The position numbers were made by a program, and so were the translations under genes. Shown here piece after piece: positions 1 to 13,200 of a stretch of 60,000 bases of DNA. Each line of letters begins with the position of its first letter. Within the stretch, counting starts at the first letter, position 1. This stretch comes from Cristatella mucedo (taxonomy: Eukaryota; Bryozoa; Phylactolaemata; Cristatellidae): positions 461,001-521,000 of the forward strand of contig WPIO01000145.1 in assembly GCA_009760855.2 (NCBI GenBank), in the 5' to 3' direction. Under the pieces are notes generated by a model that did no database searches, was not told the origin of the DNA, and saw nothing but the letters and a program-made list of their open reading frames with translations.

Positions 1-497
1 CTCCTGAAATGACTTTGCCAACGACGCATAGCGCATGAACCATCAATGCATAGCGCATGAACTATCATAGCTCATGAACCATCAATGATTGGTCGTCCTG
101 AATACGATCATGATCTCGGAATAGAACAGCGAAACTGCTGCTTCAGCAAGCTAATAGGCCGGACTGATTGTAACCTCATGCAACGTGCGCCCGTATACTT
201 ATATCTTTGGTGCATTGATTTTTAAAATACCCTATTAATTAAGAATCGCTCAAAATGCCTCATTATTTATCTCTCGCGGAAGTCGGCTCACCCGCGAGGC
301 TGAACCGACGAAGGAAGTGGCCCGCGCGCGGCGAAGCAATCGATGGCCTGGCAGCGTCGCCCACTTTTAGCAATCTGCCAGATACGCTCGTCGCTCGTCG
401 ACGAACTCGCCACCAGCGACTCCGCTCCGTAACGCGCGCCTGAACGAACTGACAGATTGTAGCTAGCGACGCCTTCCGCTAGCAGACGCTGCTGCGC
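1..497. other. Upstream region of the LRR gene, no gene seen
   Basis: No coding exon recognised. Positions 27-92 hold an imperfect direct repeat of a short unit built on gcgcatgaaccatcaatg. From about 290 the DNA becomes GC- and CpG-rich, as expected near a 5' end. No clear TATA box or initiator was identified. Confidence 0.4.
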
Positions 498-1249
498 ATG
501 TGCAAGCAAAACGCTTCAAACATTTTCAAACCTAGCGAGATGCGCCGCAGTGCGTGCTTCCGCGTCGGCAGCCGTCGGTCAGGTTCCAGTGCGGCGCGAG
601 CATACCAACTGACGGTCGCGCTGCAATTGGCAACGGTCATTTGTACGCGCTCTCGTTGGCAGCGTGGCGCCGAGGCAGCAACAGCGGGCACTACAAAATG
701 CTTCGCACCCGACTGCAGTGGCCTGGGCTACGGTGTTCTCGTTCCGCCGATCGTCTCGCCGACGTCGCAACCGCGGGGAAGCACGTTCGTCGTTAACTTG
801 TCGAGTAACAGCATAGAAATCGTTCAGGACTTCGCCTTCTCCGGTAACTCTATAAGCGACATCGACCTATCCGACAATCGCATCGAGGCCGTAGGATCCC
901 TGGCCTTTTCCGGATTGGAAAGGACGATTTCTTCGCTCAGACTCGACGGGAATTCCATTCGGGAAATCGAATCGCGTACGTTTTCCGCGCTGAGCAGCCT
1001 CAAATTGCTAAATCTGTCTCGGAACGAGATAGTAGTCCTAGAGAGCGGTCTCGTCGCCTTCGATGCCGGTCCGGCGGTAATCGACTTGAGTCGCAACAAA
1101 ATTGAGACACTGAGCGGCTTCATTCGAGCAAACGACAGTGCATCGGCCGGCGAGAATGGCAGATGCGTCACCATCAGCCCAGTTGAGGTAGAAACAAAGA
1201 GTGCCGCCTGCAGAGGCATCGCGCTGATCCTGCGCAGCAATAGGTTACG
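498..1249 (+). CDS. LRR gene exon 1: N-terminus, LRRNT and leucine-rich repeats
   Basis: The frame is open from 498 to a TAA at 1251-1253 that overlaps a good donor (acg|gtaagc, GT at 1250). Repeats read [47 protein letters not shown] and [11 protein letters not shown]. The last, unfinished repeat (LILRSNRLR) stops exactly at the donor, which implies splicing. The long antisense frame over 824-1240 is a shadow. Confidence 0.75.
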
Positions 1250-4200
1250 GTAAGCCCGCCAGCTCGCGCTCTACCGGATATCCGGCACGGCCCGCTTCGC
1301 TGCCACGCACTGCAGGATGCAGTGCGTGGGCGGCAGTGTCTCTTTCAGTGGCAGGTCTTTCTGGGGTCTGTGAATCTTTTCCTCGCGTCTAAAATTTGGT
1401 TTACCGAAACCAGATTTCATCGCAAGATAAAGAAAAAAGTCTTATGAAAGGCGATCGCTCATCTGCACGACGGGGACGCTAAACGCTCGGAGCGGCCGTG
1501 CTGAAGGGTCAGCTGAAAACCGGAAAAAGGGAGAAACATCAAAAAAGAACTCACTCGATCAATAGAATGGGCTCAAAGTAGATTAGCGGAGCAGGTTACA
1601 GAGAGCAGCAAATTGCAGCATACGCGTGTGCCACGAAACTTCATTTAAAGAGGCCCTCGTTTCGAACTGTCCGACTGAACTTGGAGGCTATCGGCTGCAA
1701 GATACTTATAGATATCGGCTGCAAGATACGAGCCACTGTAGTTTGAGTGTATGCCGGCTCCTCTGATGAGCCTGTGATGTGGCACGGACACAGGCCGGTA
1801 ACCGCTGGTGGCCAGATGGTGGATTCACCATCAGGGTCGGCCGCTGCACAGTTGTGGTCCTCGATGAATCATCGGGGTCAACCAGAGGAGTGGAGGAGGG
1901 GAGACTCGAGCGTGAGAAGGGGGCGAAGGCAGTCGTGCGTCCGATTGTTCGCAGACTAGATTACTAGCGATCGAAAAAGATGATGCCTACAACCCTTATT
2001 TCGGGTCAGCATGCCTCATCATTCCGTTAAAGAAGCCTAAATAATGCACGCACCGCACGGTGCCGGTGTATGAGCAATGAAGCCTGCGAGTCTTGAGAGC
2101 TTCAAATTGCTACAGACCTGGAGGAGAAACCGGAGAGGGGCGATGCAAACCAAATAAAAGAATAATGTATATTTTTGGACGGTAACGGGCAGTGGCGTAG
2201 CGGAGGGGGAGGGTTGGGAGAGGGCATTTGTTTCCCCTTTGCCCCATAGATGAGGCGCACCTACCTTGGACACCCTCTATACGTACGCCACTTAACATCA
2301 CAGACGACGAAATTGTGTCCTACTTCTAGTCGATGAGTAACCGGGCCGATCACTGGCTAAACTGAGCTCTCTTCGGCGGGCGTCCAAGCGTCCTGATAAT
2401 GCTGCTTCGCTAATCGAGCGCTCTCTGCTGCCGACGAGTTACCGCTCGATACGATACAAGCCTACAAAGCTTCAACCATGCAAACCACTGTAGCTGCTTA
2501 GCGACAAGCACTGGGGGTTCCAGACGGGTGTGGCGGCTACGCGATGATGGCTGCAGAAGTGAACATATCTAGCCGTACGAGGGAGGAATGCTGACGCAAG
2601 CAAGAACCGAAGGTTGCGGGATCGTTCCTAGATCGAGGCAAAATCCGCCTGTTCTCAGGGTCACGCCAAGCAATCTGTAGTCGATTGGGAGTGTATAAGG
2701 AAATGATTCCGGCAGTCAGGCAGCCGAGCACGGTCGGCTTGGCAGCATTTTTTTCGGAAAGCGGCAGTAGACTCGTGCGACGGGACTCGAGAAGCCACTA
2801 CGCTGCCGCTTGAGTCTCATTAGACGGGATCGCAATGCCCCGGCGATGGCCAAGGGGTCGCTGAGAAAGCAGGCATGAAAAACAGACATCGCGCGATCAC
2901 TCGATACAAATTATCTTTTTTCAAGAATATCTGCCTTTTGAAAATCCATTTCTGCAAATTAAGTGCAAAGTTCATTTTCACTTCGGGGATGAGGCCTTCG
3001 CCCGGCTCTGCAAACGAATCTAATAATAATAATAATAATGCACTTGATAAAGCGCCCTCAGAGAACTCAATCTCTTCCTAGGCGCATTACATTTGCTGCA
3101 AAGGGAATCTAGCAACAAATAGCGGTGCATCCATATTTCCGGCTTGCAAGAAATGCAATTTTGAATGTGGTTCTTTTAGTGCTGCCATCGCGGTCAGCTG
3201 ATTTATAATACAGTTACAGTTGACTTCGCATATCAGAATACCGGATATAGAAGTACTCCACTTACAAGAATAGCAATTCCGCGTCCCAGATTTACTCTAG
3301 CTATATAGTCTCACTCCGCATCTGGGAATACTCCGTCAATAAGAATGACCATTTGACGGTCCGAGCGTATTCTTATAAGCGGAGTCGACTGTACACTTTT
3401 CAAGGATCTACAGTTCATGCAGGAGCAGACACGGCATTGTGATTTATTTAGCGCTTGCACTTTAATCATTTTGCAGTGTGCACGCGCTTCAATTTCTACT
3501 CATTTCCTGAGGAAATGGCGCACTTTGCTTCATATACAGCAATTCTCGCCTAGGCGCAGCTAGCTGAGTCGAGAAAAGAAGGTGTGGTGGTGCTAGCCGC
3601 CATGTCATGATCTAGAAGTAACTCGATGCAAACGAACGGTTAACTGGTGCACGCATAAATATTCGCGAGTGGCATAGACACTGTAAGACAATGCATGGTA
3701 GACAGAGCCATTTCACGTGTTTGCTACGTCACATCTACGTTACTTCAATCCCCTTTCCTAAAGACTTTCAGCTTACGCCCTTAAATCGTCAGCAACTGGT
3801 GCAAAACAGAGTAGCTATTCTGGTCAGAGTTAACGGCGCAGCGGTGACGTCGAATCACTTCCGACTGAGCTTCACTGGCTCCGTATCAAGCACAGAACAT
3901 CGGCCCATCTTAATGCCTGTCTTCTGAATTATCGCTCAATGTGCAAATACATGACATGATTTGTGAAGGCTGGGTGGCAGTCGACCTGCCGTCTCGACCT
4001 GCTTGCTTTGACCGAGACTTGGCTGAAAATTGGCCAACTTTCGACCATAGCCGACGCTACCTCGACAGGTTTCTTTTTCTTCAATATCTCTTGCTCACTC
4101 AAAATTGGTGGAGAGTTGCCATTTTCTCACATTTCAAACCGTGTTCAGTCCCTTTGAAGCCGCCTTTTCGAATCTCTTGTCTTGAGTCCCACCGACAACG

Positions 4201-7200
4201 AGCTGCCAATGGTAGTGGTAATCTACGACTCCCTAAGTACCCAGTCCTCTGTTAGCTCAGATTTCTCTGATTTTCTATTTTGCCTGATTATCTCATATTT
4301 CTCATTTCGATTATGTGTGCGAGAAATTATTTTTTCCTCGTTTTTTGGTGATTTTAACATTCATTTTGGCAACTTCACTGACGCTTCAAATGCGAAATTG
4401 CATGCATTGACTGACTCATTTTCTCTAGTGGCACCTGTGCACGATCCCCACTGACAGCAAGGGTCACGCAGTCGATCAAGTATTCTCTCACGAGCGAATG
4501 CTATCATCCTCTATTATTACCAAATTCGGCTCATCTGATCACATCCGGATCTTACTTGCTCTACAGTGTGTGCCCTCCTCCGATTCCAAAATCATTAAAT
4601 CCAAAATGCGAATCGCGAAAACTCAAGATCCTTGACATCGATGCTGTCCGAGCGAAAATATCGTCTTCACTACTGCTGCTCAATCTCCCTTCCGACCAAT
4701 CTTCTTCGGTAGAATGCTACAACACGACAACTGCCGGCGTGCTTAACGATTTTGCACCACTGGCTACTGAACCACACCTCTGTTGTGCAGTGCGTGCCTT
4801 CGCCCAGACGGCCTACGGTTTACTGCAGACATTAAACTAGCTACGTCTGCCAAACGCAAGCTTGAGAAAGCATTCAAAAGATCAGGACTGATTTTTCATC
4901 ATCATTCGTACGAAGACTAGTGTAGATCATACCAAACGATCCAAGCACATTCTAAGACTAGCTTCACCAAGTCCTTCTTGGGAGCCTCTCATCTCGCCTG
5001 TGCATCTGATCTGCAATGAGTCAGGTCCTGTCTGAGAGGGAGACTCCAGACCTCAAATCCTTTAGAGACCGTGCCTTTAATGTATGCTCCCAAAGCCTGG
5101 AACTCATTCCCGACTTGCGTCACGACATCTCCTGACTTGACCACATTTAAAAAGAAATTAAAAACGCACCTATTTATGACAGCATTTAGTGGGTCCCTGT
5201 GATTCGTCCTTTATATGCTTATGCATGCTGACACTGAGCATGCTGCCTCTGGGCGCATTTGCATGCTCACTCTGTGCACGTCACTCCTAACTATATTATT
5301 CATGTTGTTTATCAAGCATGATAGCACTCACCATTCGATCGTGTTTCCTTTGCAGCAAATTTAAAGCGCCTAAAAAGAGATTGATTTATCTAATCTAAGG
5401 GCGCTTTATCAAGTGTATTATTATTATTAATATTACTATTATATTAAAAACATTGTTGAATCACAGATGCGCAATCTAAAAATGCTGATGTCTAAGATCA
5501 ATCATCTCCTCAACCGCTCCCAGGTTAGCTTCTTACCTATTGATCCTTAGGGGTGACCTAGCCGATCGCTTCTCTAGCTTCTTTGTCAGCAAGATAGAAA
5601 AGATCAGTGATTCCATACCTAAGGTTTTAGCATCCCCTCTGGACTCCTGTCTCTCAATAACGTTAGCACAGGACTCCTGCCCTTCCTTACACTGCCTCAA
5701 TGTCTAATTCAAGTAGGCAACGAGCTACCTTGTGACCTTTACATTCTCGAGCGCCCCTCGTCTCGACGGAGCATCTCTGGCACTGCACTGCAATTGCTAA
5801 GACCATAAATCAGCGAGAGACTCCAGAGTATTGATGTGAACGGACAAAGATCATTCGAAGAACCGCTGAAGTACTGAGTTACCTCAAGGCTCTATGCTCA
5901 GTTCGGTTCTTTTCACAGTTTATACTCTCCCTCTTGCTGATGTGATTGCCAAGCACAATCTAGGCTTTTACTTTTATGCAGATGACACTCAGCTGTACCT
6001 TAGCTTGATCCCTCCCAGCCCTCGAGCGCGTCGAATTTTCTGCACAATCTTACTCCGCGTATTGCTGAGATCTGCATGCGAATGGCAGCAAACTTTCTCA
6101 AATTGAATATCGATAAAAATCCACATCCAAAACAATTGTGACTCAGAAACTGGAAATGTTAACGTTCAAAATTAGTTCTACCAGCATATCTTCTTTTGCA
6201 ACTGCACAGAATCTTGCTTAGACAGGGATACTACATCTAAATTTGTCCATGCATTTGTGATATCCCACTTCGACTTCTGTAACTCACTGCTTGGCGATCT
6301 ACCGGTGTGGGCAATAACGAGCTTACAGTAGCTGCAAAACTGTGCAACTAATCTTGTCTGTCCTGAGTGTCGAACCACTTCTAGCCGACCTGCACTGGCT
6401 ATCAATCAAGCAGTATATCGACGTCAAGGTTGTGTCACTCACTTTTAGGTCCCTTCACTCTCTGGCTCCAGCCTACCTGTCAGATCTACTCCCCTACCAC
6501 CGTACCACCGGCTGTTTTGACTCGAATCGTTTACCTACACTTCGTACCATCCTGAAATTCTTTGGAGACCATGCCTTTACTTGGTGCACTCCCAAAGCTT
6601 GGACTCACTCCCGACTGACGTCACGACATCCTCTGACTTGACGACATTTAAAAAGGAGCTTAAAACGCTCTTGGTTATCGCAGCATTTAGTAGATCTTTG
6701 TGATTCGTTGTTTGAGTGCTTCTGCGTGCTGACACCATGCATGCTACCACTAACCATCTTTTACATGTTGGCATTGTTCGTGTCATCTCTAACCATGTCA
6801 TGCATGTTGACATTGTGCATACTACCACTAATCATTTGATCATGCTCCCTTGACAGCATATGTAACTTGCCTTGAAAGAGAAAAAGCTCTCTGAGGATGC
6901 TTTGCAGATTTATTTATATATGTAAAATAAATATCATTCATTGTATAGCGCCTTAAGAGAGACTAATCTTTATTCTGGCGCTTTACATTTGCCACTGGGA
7001 TTATTATTACCATTATATTAAGATCCTCTCTCTGGCCATTTTACTTGCTTACGCCAGCCAGCCAGCCAATCCTTGCTCCTCCAGTGAGCTATCGAAGCAC
7101 CCACTCTTCATCGTATAGTCATCTCGCCATCCCCTCCCTAGCACTTATTTATAATCATTTTGTGATGGAGCCTTCAGCTCGCGTGCACCAAAAGTCAGAA

Positions 7201-10200
7201 ACTCGCCTCTGACACAGCACAACTTCAATACCTGTGTTAACTTTGCATCGTTCAAGTCCAAACGCACTTGTTCTGCAAAGCTTTCACTTTGATCCAGTCA
7301 ACTTACCTTTTCTACCGTTGTTCTTAGCATGCTTACCTGTGCATGATTCAGTGCGTGCTAATAACCAGAGTTCTGACGCGTTCTAATAATAAACAGCCCT
7401 GAGTGTTTATTAGGTTCTTTATCATGCCTGTCTATGCGTGACATCTTGTTTGTCATTAACTCTCGGTTGATGCTCCTCTTGCAGCAACTTTTAAAACACG
7501 TGGATAGAGAATTAGTTCTCTTATGGTTACAAAAGACTTATCATTGTTACTGGAGTTTTGGAATGGCTTGCACCACCAGCAAAAAATTGAGTACTATATT
7601 GTACTTGGGTCCGTGAGCAAACCTTGTAATACATACAGTGGGTCACAACAAATATTTGGTGGTTTGCACGTTGAAATCAATTCATGGAGCGATGAGACAA
7701 AAAAGCAGGAATAAGAAAATTGCATTGATTTATTCTCTGCTCAAGGAAGCGAATGCAACGCAATAGCCAGGAAATATCTGTAGCTAAACATCCCAAATAT
7801 AATCTGGAATTTCTCAAAAATCACATTGCCAAGCTTATTCTGATAGCATTTTCTTTGTAATAACGTATTCCTTGCTGCTGGCAGGCGCTTCAATTTACGT
7901 AGTTTCGTTTCGTACAATCTGAGTTTCGTTTTTTAACGGCCTGAAATTCCTTTTCCGGAAATTTGTTTCTATTGAATGTGCATTGCCTTTTACAGCAAAT
8001 TTGACTAGCTAAGCTGCCAAATCATAGCAACGGCGGTTTTAAGGTTGACGTGGTGTCCCTGCCTTCTTTTTCAATCTTCATGGGACGCTCAAGATGCTGT
8101 GTACCTTCTCGTTTGGCACGTTAATACCAGCAGATATTTAAAACAAGCTCTCGGAAATATTTTATTTAAATTGTGTGACTCCCGAAAGTCAGTAAATCTA
8201 CACATCTAAAATTAAAAAAAGTTTAATTCTACGAATGGTCTTTATCAGAGTGGATGCAACTTTACTTATATGATATTTCACTTAAGATTTAATTTTTCAG
8301 AGGGATTAAGCTCTGAAAAGAAACTAATTTTTATACGCAAGTGATCATTCTTTCAGCTGAAAAATGCCTAATTCAAATTGTGATGCTTTATTAACTAATG
8401 CGATATCATTTGCTCAGGCTTGAATGTGTATTCCTAGTAGCTGAAGGTTATCAAACTACTCTTTCAATGAAAAGTCGTCAAGTCTAATAAATGCATGTTT
8501 TCATTAAATAAGCAAGGGAAAACCATTTGGTCCGCTAAAGGTAAAGCTCTCATCTTAATTTTAAGACGTGCGATAAATAAATATAGATGATTATCATTTC
8601 TACATTCAGATGACCCGTTGAGAATTTGGTCATTTTTTAAGTCAAACTTAGCATTGTGATAATGTAGCACGATCTTTTGCAAGAGTGGCGTTCAAAGCAT
8701 GTTTCGGTACACTCAAAGCCGTGGTTCCATAGATCCAAGCCCAGGTTTGCTATACTCAATGCGACGCTATTACTTTGCTGAAAAAACAGCTCGTTGTTGC
8801 TGGCATTCGGAGGCGCTTGGAGAGCAGAGAGGATTTTTTTTCGTCACAGGACCTTGCCTTTTTGCGCACTACAGGATCCTGTTCAGCGATCTCGAAACTG
8901 GGCAGTCACCATCGACTCTATTGATGACAATCCCCTGTTCTGCGACTGCTATGATGCGTCTTGGGCAGATTTCAGCGGAGCCCGAAACTTCTACTGCGCC
9001 TACACAGCGGTCGGTGAAGCAATGCCAATCCGACAGCTGCTGCTCGCGTGTGCAGTCAGCTACACAGTCAGCTCCATTCTTTGCCCGCCTGCATCCGTGG
9101 AGTTGTCGACGTGGGTGAAATCCGGTGCAATACGTCTGGCGATCCGTGCGGTACAAGCAGCTGCCGAATTTGAGGTATCTCTAGGTTAGTATCGCCTCAT
9201 TAGTTTCCCATTGTGTTCCTTCCCGGCGCCTGGATTATTTTTTAAAAGCAGCACTAACATAGCCTACGATATTGCTACTGTGAAAATTTGGTGTGAATAT
9301 GCTTTGCTTTTCTAAGAAAAATCACCGGTGGTTGCCGGGGCCTGATAGAATAAATCGCCTGCATAGCAACTTTAAGTAACCAGCAACCACTATACAGTAT
9401 TTTTTCGCGATGATGTAAGTTTTATTTTTAAAGCCAAGCATACGACTGCTGTAATGAATGCATTTTCCTACATCTACGAGAGCTCTCTGCAGATCTGAGC
9501 ATATGACTGACGACTGGCAATGCACTTAAAAATGTATTGCACTACGTCCCAACTTTCCAATCTCCTGCTGTACTGACCGAGTCGTGGTCTCAGAAAATTT
9601 GCTCCTCTACTTTCATGATTTCTTGCATGAATTGGCCAGCTCTTCGGAGATTTGTATCGTCTTGATTGAGGCACGTAACAATAACTCATGTCGTGACGAC
9701 TTTCATTTGCTCGGCTGCTGTTATTAAGCATCGTGCGACTCTCAACCGCGTCATTTCTTACGAAACGACAACTACTCTCCTACTGCCGACTATGGCACAT
9801 CCTGAGCTGCTACTTCTATGCTACTCACTACCTCAACTGCTCTCCTGACTCTGCTATGCTTCCCACTTTCTCTTTGTTGCGTGAGACGAAGTCTGTTGGC
9901 TACCGAATGCTCACCGAAAGCCGCTTAGGCCGTGAGTGCGCTATACAAAACTCTCCTGCGTAACACCCACATGGTCTTTATGACTTTGTGGAGTTACAGA
10001 CGGATATACATTACATTAAATTTGTGCTGGTGGAACGAAATATGGCCTAATCGACTGAAGATGCTGTGCCACGAATGCAAGCGTTTATGTTCTTGCAGAG
10101 ACGGTACACATAAACCCTGTGCAAACTATAATGAGTGCAAGTAGCCGCTTGATTCCAATAACCTCACACAAAGTTTTACATCATAACTTTGGAAACAAAA

Positions 10201-13200
10201 TTCAAAAATGTATTTAAATTGATGCACAGTTGCTTAGAGGCCTATCGGAATCCGTCGTTTATTGTCTTGTGTTTAAATTACCATATTGTGGCTCTTTCTG
10301 CAAATACCGAGCGAAGGAATCGGGAAATCGTCCTGAAATCGAAAAATGTTGACATTCGTCCACACAAAACCCGATCGCTGGTCACCTATTGACATTTCCC
10401 TTCACTCAACTTTGCGAAAAGCTGCGTTCGTCTTGCAGCGTTGGAATGGTCATTTAACTTCTCGGAATTCTGAGGCTGGGCACTTTGGTTATGAATATAG
10501 TAAACAATATTCCAGCGTGTGACTGAAAAAGCTTACTTTACTACCAACTCTAGATGATGCATTTCTATACAAAGGGTCAGTTGTTAACTTATAAAAATAG
10601 CCTCATCTAGCGTTAGAGTGCTGTTATGTAGCCAGCCCAGTGGTATACCAAAGAGGGCCAGGAGGGCTTATGTTCGCGGCGCTGGATGGATTAGGGACGC
10701 TGGATCGGGGGGGGGGGGGGGGGGCTCGCCAAAACTGGCGCCTACTACTGAAAGGCGCCATCTGTGTAGTTCGTCCCCGAGCACACAATATCCTTGGAAC
10801 ACCACTGAGCCCGCCTTACGGTTCATTTGTTCCACCATTTAGTTACGGTTAATTTTAAGACTTCATATCAAATAACCTTCATAATTTTAGTCAAGATTTG
10901 AGATTTAGCCGACATTTCAGACAGCAGTCGTGGCAGTTTCTTCGCGACTTGCAGCGAACTCTGAAAATAAATGCTACTACGCGTCCCCCTCTTTCCAACG
11001 TCAAAATCGCACCCGAAATCATTTCCTTCGCATCGAAATGCGCAGAGTTTCCATTTTCCTTCTTCTTCGCAAGCGGCAAATGGCTTCTGGTATCTTCCTC
11101 TGCATCTCTGCTTGCCAGCAGCTACTCGACGATTCGCTTCGCTCGCTCGCGCTGCCGCTCGAGCGAGTCCAATTCGCGTGCGACTCATCATCCTCGATAA
11201 AGCTGTGCGCATCGTGCCGTCGCCTAGTGAACACGGCCACGGGCAGCACCGTGCTGGACGTCCGTCGCGACAGCAACGACGCGGCCCTCTTCAACGTGAC
11301 GACGGGCGCGTCGTACTACGCGTGCGCTCGCGCGCTGCCGCGCGCGGCGGACGTCTACGCGCCGAACGAGTGCGCCGCTTACTCGGCGCCGGCGGAGGCG
11401 AGCCTACTCGGGGCGTACGGAGCCGCGAGGCCAAAGTGGGCGGCGGCCAGCTGGAACTTGCTCGGCCTGCTGGCCGTGCCTGCGGCGCTCGCGCTGACGG
11501 CGACCGTCGCCGCGACGGCTTCGAAGCGGGCGAGGCGACATCGCAACCTGCAGGTGGGCTCGATGAGACGCGCGCGGCGACGGTGCGTCGTCTGCTGCGC
11601 TCGCCGTGCAGGAGTCGAGCAGGGAGCGGGCAGCGTGTGCGGCGCCGCCGAGCGGCTGATCGCGAGCGAGCCGGGGCGGCGCAGCCAGGTTTTCTTCGGG
11701 GGCGGCGGAGGCGGGGACTTTCGAGAAAATTCGTGAAAATTCGAGAAAATTCGTTTCCAGCGTCAGAACCGAGGTCGGCGCGAGTTTCACGCCGTTGGCG
11801 AGATTCAACCGCACTGAGCGTGCTCGCAGGTGACGAAACAAAGCTCCATGCCGAGCTGGTGTGGCCCAGTGGTTAAGGTGCCCACCCTGACCAAGGCCTG
11901 GCCGAGGTCACGGGCGCGAGCCCTGCGGCATAAGTGAAGCGCCTGAATAGAGATTAAGTTCTCTTATGGCGCTATATAAATAAAATATATTTTTTTACAT
12001 CATTCGAACAAGAATGGCTGTCGAAACGGAATCGTGCGAGATATTTACCTGGCCCTGTTAGCTTAGCTTGCAGAAACGCAGCTAAAGAGTTCGCTTGGAG
12101 CGAGTGGTGCTTTCATGTTTTGGAGCCCTGAACGGCTTCCTTTGCAGCAACTGTAATGTGCCTAGAAAGAGATTTAGTTCTCTGAGGGTGCTGTTACAAA
12201 TGCATTATTATTAAATAATTGTACTGACCTGATGGAATCTTTTGATAGATAGGGATTGAACATCCTTAGGGTGTCCTTGGTCTTGGTTTGACGAACCTTT
12301 TGCACCTCTATTCAGACTGCATCAATCTAAACCAAGTATGCACTGCAGGGAGAAGCTGGGGTTTAGTAATCTTGAAGAACGAGGCATGCTGTCACGGTGG
12401 TTTGGCCACGTGATTTCGTGCAAAAGTTGCTTTAATTACAAATACCTAAGCAATTTTTGTGAAAGATGAGCCATAAAAGCGAAACGAGCGCGACCAGTAG
12501 GCAATCTTTTGACGGAATATAGATTTAAGAGGGGTCCGTTAACACTACCTTATTAAATTAGAGTCAACGAAAAGTTCTGATACACGTTAAAAATTGCAGA
12601 TTAAAAAATTTAAATCAGAAGCTGGGCCGATGCGGATAAACTGCGCTTTAATAAAGATCATGTGAAAAATATGATGAATAACGAATACTACCTTAACAAG
12701 ATCATTGCATAAGCAAGAGCGTATGTAAAAGACTAGCCCGAATTCAAAACTACCTCACTGATGCTAGAGTTCCGCAGAAAAATGGGACACCTTGCAGTAC
12801 TGTACCCGATGACCCGGATCGCCTAACTTACGGTCGAGCGACCCTTGGTTCACAGACGCCCCCACTGTGCGTGTGGGTCGCCAATGCCCGATAAAGGGAT
12901 ATACCAGACTAATGGTAAAGTGCTCGACTCCTCACATACAGTAACAACTTCAAATATATGTATATGACCATTGGCAAATCCCTTGACCCATGACCCTTGG
13001 TGCATCCGGTTGCCATTATTGAGTCATCCGTCAATCTCTTGCATGGTATTTAACTGAGACGGATACTTCTGCACGCACGATGAAACATTCAAAAAATACA
13101 GCACAGATTTTTCTTTTGCACTAATCATCATACGAGTTTAGCCTACAATTTTAACAGGAACATTACCCCGGCCGGCTGGCTACCTGGATAGATGCATAAG

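Noticed and set aside
824-1240. 138-codon antisense frame
   Set aside because: Shadow of the LRR exon.
10868-11841. Antisense frames of 90-145 codons over LRR exon 3
   Set aside because: GC-rich DNA keeps all frames open; the sense frame has the TM helix, splice signals and phase agreement.
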